Shown piece after piece: positions 7,689 to 10,317 of a stretch of 10,317 nucleotides of DNA. The stretch spans positions 123,968 to 134,284 of the forward strand of contig NZ_DLHN01000017.1 in the NCBI RefSeq assembly GCF_002483235.1. Reading direction: 5' to 3'. Below the pieces are notes generated by a model. The model searched no databases. It was not told where the DNA came from and was given only the letters and a program-made list of their open reading frames with translations. Each line of letters begins with the position of its first letter. Position 1 is the first letter of the stretch. This DNA is from Pedobacter glucosidilyticus. GTDB lineage: Bacteria; Bacteroidota; Bacteroidia; Sphingobacteriales; Sphingobacteriaceae. Position numbers and translations under genes: made by a program.

Positions 7689-7841
7689 GAATTTGTCAAA
7701 TAAATTACTTAAAGGAAATTAAAATTCTAATAAAAATATGTATTTCCATAATATCATGATTTAGAATTGATTAACTTTAAATATAGTAAAAATTGATACT
7801 TATTGTATGTAATTATCTGAAAATGATCTATTTATAATTTT
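7689..7841. other. A+T-rich spacer, no gene seen
   Basis: About 150 very A+T-rich bases precede the methyltransferase inverted repeat. I see no reading frame of note and no clear -7 box. One GATC site lies at 7825-7828, 62 bases upstream of the methyltransferase ATG. The promoter of that gene probably lies here or within the repeat. Confidence 0.5.
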
Positions 7842-7887
7842 TATTTATCAAAATTTGATCTAATATTTGTTTAAATTTTGATAAATA
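7842..7887. promoter_or_regulatory. 15-bp perfect inverted repeat abutting the methyltransferase start
   Basis: Arms 7842-7856 (TATTTATCAAAATTT) and 7873-7887 (AAATTTTGATAAATA) are perfectly complementary over 15 bases around a 16-base centre. The right arm ends on the A of the ATG at 7887. The left part also holds a smaller palindrome, ATCAAA-A-TTTGAT (7847-7859), overlapping a GATC site (7857-7860). It may be an operator for a repressor, or an mRNA hairpin hiding the start codon. Either use would keep methyltransferase expression low. The sequence is seen directly; the role is inferred. Confidence 0.7.
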
Positions 7888-8366
7888 TGGATGTAACCTT
7901 TGAAAAATCAGAACAAACAACAGTTGAATGGTTAACTCCTCCATCATTAGTGAAGATGCTAGGGGAATTTGATTTAGATCCATGTTCGCCAGAAAATCCA
8001 CCTTTTACCCATGCTAAAGTAAATTATACAATTAAAAGCAATGGTTTAGAAAAAATATGGTTTGGTAGAGTATATATGAATCCTCCATATGGTAAAGGGA
8101 TGGAAAAATGGTTGGAAAAATTAAAAATTCATGGAAACGGAATTGCTTTAATTTTCGCAAGAACAGAAACAAAAACATTTTTTAAACATATTTGGGATGA
8201 TGCGGACGCATTACTTTTTGTAAAAGGAAGAATAAAGTTTTTCAATTTAGAAGGTAAGCAGGTTGGTACTCCTGGTTCTCCTAGCGTTTTTATTGCTTAC
8301 GGTAGTAATAATGTTGAAGCCTTAAAAAATTCTAAAATAGAGGGAAAACTAATTGTATTAAAGTAA
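7887..8366 (+). CDS. Phage-type DNA N6-adenine methyltransferase (Dam family)
   Basis: This 159-residue protein transfers a methyl group from SAM to adenine N6 in DNA. Its marks are those of the phage-type Dam family (Pfam Dam, phage T1-like): EWLTPPSLV near the start, FDLDPCSPENPPF (28-40), SNGLEKIWFGRVYMNPPYG (51-69) with catalytic NPPY at 65-68, and GRIKFFN (114-120). There is no separate target-recognition domain, so specificity cannot be read; some relatives methylate GATC, others may not. I chose the ATG at 7887; an in-frame TTG at 7878 would add three residues but lies inside the inverted repeat. No clear ribosome site precedes it. The gene converges on the 67-residue ORF and DpnI-like gene, and its last nine bases overlap the former. 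Orphan phage-like enzymes are often acquired horizontally. Alternative: the modification half of a restriction-modification set. Confidence 0.88.
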   Translation: MDVTFEKSEQTTVEWLTPPSLVKMLGEFDLDPCSPENPPFTHAKVNYTIKSNGLEKIWFGRVYMNPPYGKGMEKWLEKLKIHGNGIALIFARTETKTFFKHIWDDADALLFVKGRIKFFNLEGKQVGTPGSPSVFIAYGSNNVEALKNSKIEGKLIVLK

Positions 8367-8561
8367 TTCGTACAAAATGAATTCTGCTACATTAAATTCA
8401 GCGTCAAAAATCCAATCGTTTTCTTTTAATAATTTTGAAATCGCTTCATCTTTATTTTTTACATTCTCTACAATTCCTAGAACTTGAAGATTATTAATTT
8501 CAACATCCCTGTTTGGCCCTGTAGTCTTACCTTCTGGTGTTAATATGATATATTTCTTCAT
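8358..8561 (-). CDS. Small protein downstream of the DpnI-like gene
   Basis: A 67-residue protein reading MKKYIILTPEGKTTGPN at its start, then LQVLGIVEN, a helix-like KNKDEAISKLLKENDWI and a C-terminal FILYELL. It is soluble, acidic toward the end, with no signal peptide. It begins three bases after the DpnI-like stop, behind an AAGAAG ribosome-like site inside that gene's end, so the two should be translated together. Its stop overlaps the end of the convergent methyltransferase by nine bases. In Streptococcus pneumoniae the DpnI gene (dpnC) is also followed by a gene of unknown role, dpnD; position is the same, but I cannot show homology and the pneumococcal product is recalled as larger. 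The composition and tidy structure favour a real gene. It could be an accessory or inhibitor of the nuclease, or a general small conserved protein. Confidence 0.75.
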   Translation of the reverse strand: MKKYIILTPEGKTTGPNRDVEINNLQVLGIVENVKNKDEAISKLLKENDWIFDAEFNVAEFILYELL

Positions 8562-8564
8562 TAT

Positions 8565-9329
8565 TTAAATCTTCTTATATTTTCCGCGACCTATAAATTC
8601 AATAATCCCCTTATCTCTTAAAATTTGTAATTGTTGTCTTAATTTATCTCTAATGAAGTTGTTATGAGGATATTTTAATTTGAGATTTTCTTCAAATTGA
8701 TACATTTCATCAAGTGAAAAAACTTCTTTATTGATGCTATCAACACATTTTAAAGTATCTAAAATCCAGCCCTTAACATCTTTGCTTTTTGTTCTTAAAA
8801 ACAAGGTTTTATTGAAAGTTTCTCTAACTAAATCCTGATTAACAATAGTAGCATTTTTTACTAAAAAAACTTTTCCAGCGTCTGCAACTTTTGAAATATC
8901 AATATTACAACCTATCCAACCTGCTCGTCTTGCCGTCTCTGCTAATGGTGGGCGTTTAATTATTATTTCTGTAGTAAAAAATTGTTTTGGTATTATTAAA
9001 AAATCATTGACTGTCCAATGTTTTGTATAGGTTAGAAAGAAAAAATTTGGATTGTTATCTGAATTTATTCTTTCAATCATGGAGGAATAAGCTCCATCAG
9101 TAATTGTATTAGAGATTTTTCCGCTTTTACTTTTTAATTCAAATTCTTCCTTACATTTTGAGCAATAAAAATCTGCAACTGGGCGATTATTTTCGAATTC
9201 CTTTAAGGGTAAATCGCCGCAGCTTGGACAATAAGAATTATTTAAAACCCAATTCTCAGTAAGAATTCTTGCAATTTGAGAATTGCTCGTATAACCGTCA
9301 GCTAAATTTGTATTTAAAGATAGATTCAT
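8565..9329 (-). CDS. dpnC: DpnI-type methyl-directed restriction endonuclease
   Basis: At 254 residues this matches pneumococcal DpnI nearly end to end as I remember it, with shared stretches such as FENNRPVADFYC, NPNFFFLTYTK, TARRAGWIGCNID and RQQLQILRDK. DpnI cuts GATC only when the adenine is N6-methylated. The PD-(D/E)xK active site is seen as D53, E64 and K66, at DpnI's own numbering. Cysteines C34, C37, C56 and C59 form the zinc-type site. W138, implicated in reading the methyl group, is kept. The C-terminal part (about 190-254) corresponds to the winged-helix domain that gives a second methyl-specific contact. The enzyme would defend against phages or plasmids from dam-methylating hosts, and demands that the host genome lacks Gm6ATC. 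It is first of a two-gene unit; the ATG at 9329 gives the normal N-terminus. No consensus promoter found upstream. Confidence 0.96.
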   Translation of the reverse strand: MNLSLNTNLADGYTSNSQIARILTENWVLNNSYCPSCGDLPLKEFENNRPVADFYCSKCKEEFELKSKSGKISNTITDGAYSSMIERINSDNNPNFFFLTYTKHWTVNDFLIIPKQFFTTEIIIKRPPLAETARRAGWIGCNIDISKVADAGKVFLVKNATIVNQDLVRETFNKTLFLRTKSKDVKGWILDTLKCVDSINKEVFSLDEMYQFEENLKLKYPHNNFIRDKLRQQLQILRDKGIIEFIGRGKYKKI

Positions 9330-9539
9330 TTTTTACGACAATTTGTGTTAGAGATTGAATTAGAAATCCTTTTTTTGAGGAACGAGGAAAAAAATTGGAA
9401 AGAAAATCCCAACCGAAAAGAACACCCATAAATACCTTGATTCATATAAAAACGTTTAGCCCAAATTAATGATTTAGCTTGATTATGAATAGGCTAAATA
9501 TAAAATAACATTATTTCACTTTGTGTTTAGTTTTAATCT
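9330..9539. other. Leader and spacer upstream of the DpnI-like gene, with crossed inverted repeats
   Basis: About 210 bases without a gene. Two 7-base inverted pairs occur: ATTCATA (9440-9446) with TATGAAT (9484-9490), and TTTAGCC (9455-9461) with GGCTAAA (9492-9498). They interlock rather than nest, so they could form a pseudoknot but not a simple hairpin. The restriction-gene promoter is probably here, but no TAnnTTTG box is seen on the minus strand. Confidence 0.5.
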
Positions 9540-9547
9540 TAAGGTAG

Positions 9548-9822
9548 CTATGGGTAATTAAATAAAAACTCACAAGTTCTGTAATTAGCGAAACCCCACT
9601 TCGTGTACTTAACTCCAAAAACATCCTCCCCATTTTTAATGATTTTGCAGCTTTTATCTACGATTTTGTATTTTAAGCACTTTTAATCTTCTCTAGCGTA
9701 TTTTTATTTTTTCTTGATCATCTCTTGGAATAAAGCTGATTTAACACCCCTAAAGCATCTTAAATACCTTCTTTTTAAGATATAGTTGTTTTATCAACTT
9801 TTGAGAACGGTAACAAAATCAT
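9548..9822 (-). pseudogene. Broken reading frames inside the inverted-repeat segment
   Basis: On the minus strand an ATG at 9822 opens a short frame (MILLPFSKVDKTTIS) that stops, yet the same frame continues after TAA/TGA codons with coding-like pieces (DALGVLNQLYSKR, then NTLEKIKSA). A different frame then carries 44 codons without a normal start (KIVDKSCKIIKNGEDVFG and on to a Trp/Tyr-rich end), stopping at TAG 9550-9548. At least four stops interrupt it. The pattern suggests decayed coding DNA; the family is not recognised, and chance remains possible. Confidence 0.25.
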
Positions 9823-9857
9823 AAAAAACCAGCTCAAAATTGGGTATAATCTGCTAG

Positions 9858-9933
9858 GGACCCTCTTCGAGACCGCTTCGAGACTTCTTCGAGAAACGCC
9901 TCTTGATTTCCGAACAAGTCTGGGAGAGGGTCC
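9858..9933. repeat. Stem-loop with three internal 11-base repeats
   Basis: A perfect 9-bp stem, GGACCCTCT (9858-9866) with AGAGGGTCC (9925-9933), closes a 76-base structure. Just inside the left arm CTTCGAGA recurs three times at 11-base spacing (9865, 9876, 9887). Its G+C content is clearly above the surroundings. It is more elaborate than a rho-independent terminator and has no T-run. I take it for a dispersed repeat or a structured RNA element. Confidence 0.65.
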
Positions 9934-9948
9934 GAAACAGCTACCTTA

Positions 9949-10205
9949 GTGTACAAAAAGCATAACTTTAAAACATCTTTTTTAGGCAAGTAAAAGGTTA
10001 AAATAAATAGGCTGTCACAGCAGCTATATTTTATCTATACGATTGCCTTTTATAACACATGATTAATGATGATTTGTTGATTGGAAAAAGGCTTTTTACA
10101 AAAAATTGTGTTTATGCTATTGATTCGGAGTAGCAATGTTCTCTGATACTCTTAGAAAAGGCCTCGACTCCGCTACCATTGACGCTATTTATAAATGTTT
10201 AAAAA
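9949..10205. other. Non-coding stretch with repeat fragments
   Basis: No reading frame of note on either strand. Complementary blocks CGGAGT (10126-10131) and ACTCCG (10167-10172) flank a 35-base centre, followed by a GCTAC block whose complement GTAGC lies next to the left block. The blocks are individually inverted but in the same order, again not a simple hairpin. Such pieces look like fragments of dispersed repeats. Confidence 0.4.
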
Positions 10206-10317
10206 TTAGGCATTCACCCACTGGCTTTCCGGCCTCTTGACCGGCCATGTCAAGGTACTTTTTTCCGCAAAAAGTACCCAAAAACTCTCCGCTGCGCCGC
10301 TTGCTTCTAAAGGTTCT
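10206..10317 (-). CDS. Possible C-terminal end of a gene running off the right edge
   Basis: The minus strand is open from the window edge to TAA at 10208-10206, about 36 codons, ending in a Trp-rich tail (ESFWVLFAEKST, then a tail closing with QWVNA). Much of it is encoded by the palindrome at 10254-10278 and its neighbours, so this may be a repeat read by chance or a gene whose 3' end has been rebuilt by a repeat. The upstream part lies outside the window, so identity is unknown. Confidence 0.25.
   Translation of the reverse strand, partial: EPLEASGAAESFWVLFAEKSTLTWPVKRPESQWVNA
10231..10278. repeat. Nested palindromes at the right edge
   Basis: GGTACTTTTT (10254-10263) and AAAAAGTACC (10269-10278) form a perfect 10-bp stem with loop TCCGC. 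Immediately before it, CTTGAC (10236-10241) pairs with GTCAAG (10249-10254) around a centre containing CGGCC, and GGCC occurs twice (10231-10234, 10243-10246). The stem could act as a bidirectional terminator for a gene coming from the right, or be a dispersed palindromic repeat. Confidence 0.65.

Larger units (their letters stand above)
9540..9948. repeat. 409-bp segment bounded by 10-bp inverted repeats, MITE-like
   Basis: TAAGGTAGCT at 9540-9549 and its exact complement AGCTACCTTA at 9939-9948 enclose a mostly non-coding segment. It contains broken minus-strand reading frames and, near its right end, a strong stem-loop (9858-9933). No target-site duplication is visible outside the ends, and no transposase is encoded. 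It could be a miniature mobile element or the relic of a larger one; a pair of 10-base inverted repeats 400 bases apart may also be chance. Confidence 0.4.

Noticed and set aside
7878..7886. TTG at 7878 as the methyltransferase start
   Set aside because: An ATG three codons later fits better; the extra MIN residues add nothing to the family pattern.
7887..8366. Calling the methyltransferase a GATC-specific Dam
   Set aside because: Family membership does not fix the target, and GATC methylation would conflict with the DpnI-like enzyme, so the specificity is left open.
9865..9897. Three spaced repeats as a CRISPR array
   Set aside because: The units are about 8 bases with 3-base gaps, far too short for CRISPR repeats and spacers, and no cas genes are near.
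9330..10317. tRNA or rRNA gene in the right-hand non-coding region
   Set aside because: No cloverleaf arms, TTCGA-type T-loop in the right setting, or rRNA-like stretches were found; the TTCGA strings belong to the 11-base repeats.

Overview
The window looks like a chromosome segment of a Bacteroidota bacterium, most likely of the Sphingobacteriaceae (Pedobacter-like). Three things point there: A+T-rich DNA with weak Shine-Dalgarno sites, a TAnnTTTG-type -7 promoter box in front of miaB, and the gene order miaB > sigma-54 activator > lptE > acidic hypothetical protein. The genus is inferred from recalled gene order and protein similarity, not from a search.

Layout. (1) Positions 1-4181, minus strand: a housekeeping cluster. 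miaB (tRNA ms2i6A methylthiotransferase) is followed by a sigma-54-dependent activator without a receiver domain, the lipoprotein lptE (LPS export) and a TTG-initiated acidic protein that runs off the left edge. miaB carries an in-frame insert of about 52 codons made of GC-rich palindromic repeats. (2) Positions 4323-7426, plus strand: a divergent two-gene operon encoding a large single-pass membrane protein (AsmA-like in appearance) and a beta-lactamase-family serine hydrolase lipoprotein. (3) Positions 7427-9329: an accessory island. It holds a decayed gene trace, a 15-bp inverted repeat that touches a start codon, a phage-type Dam-family N6-adenine methyltransferase (plus strand) and, convergent to it, a DpnI-type methyl-directed restriction enzyme followed by a 67-residue protein (minus strand). 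(4) Positions 9330-10317: almost 1 kb without a convincing gene but rich in inverted repeats and remnant-looking reading frames. It includes a 409-bp segment bounded by 10-bp inverted repeats and a strong palindrome at the right edge.

The most interesting part is region 3. The restriction enzyme keeps the DpnI active-site residues (D53, E64, K66), four zinc-type cysteines and W138, so it should cut DNA at N6-methylated GATC. An intact adenine methyltransferase beside it is a paradox unless that enzyme has another specificity, is tightly controlled, or the pair forms a conflict or suicide module. I count only nine GATC sites in the window. Three of them cluster at the methyltransferase promoter and start, and none lies from there through the end of the restriction gene.

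The housekeeping genes and the hydrolase operon look intact. The right-hand third looks like a variable insertion zone.
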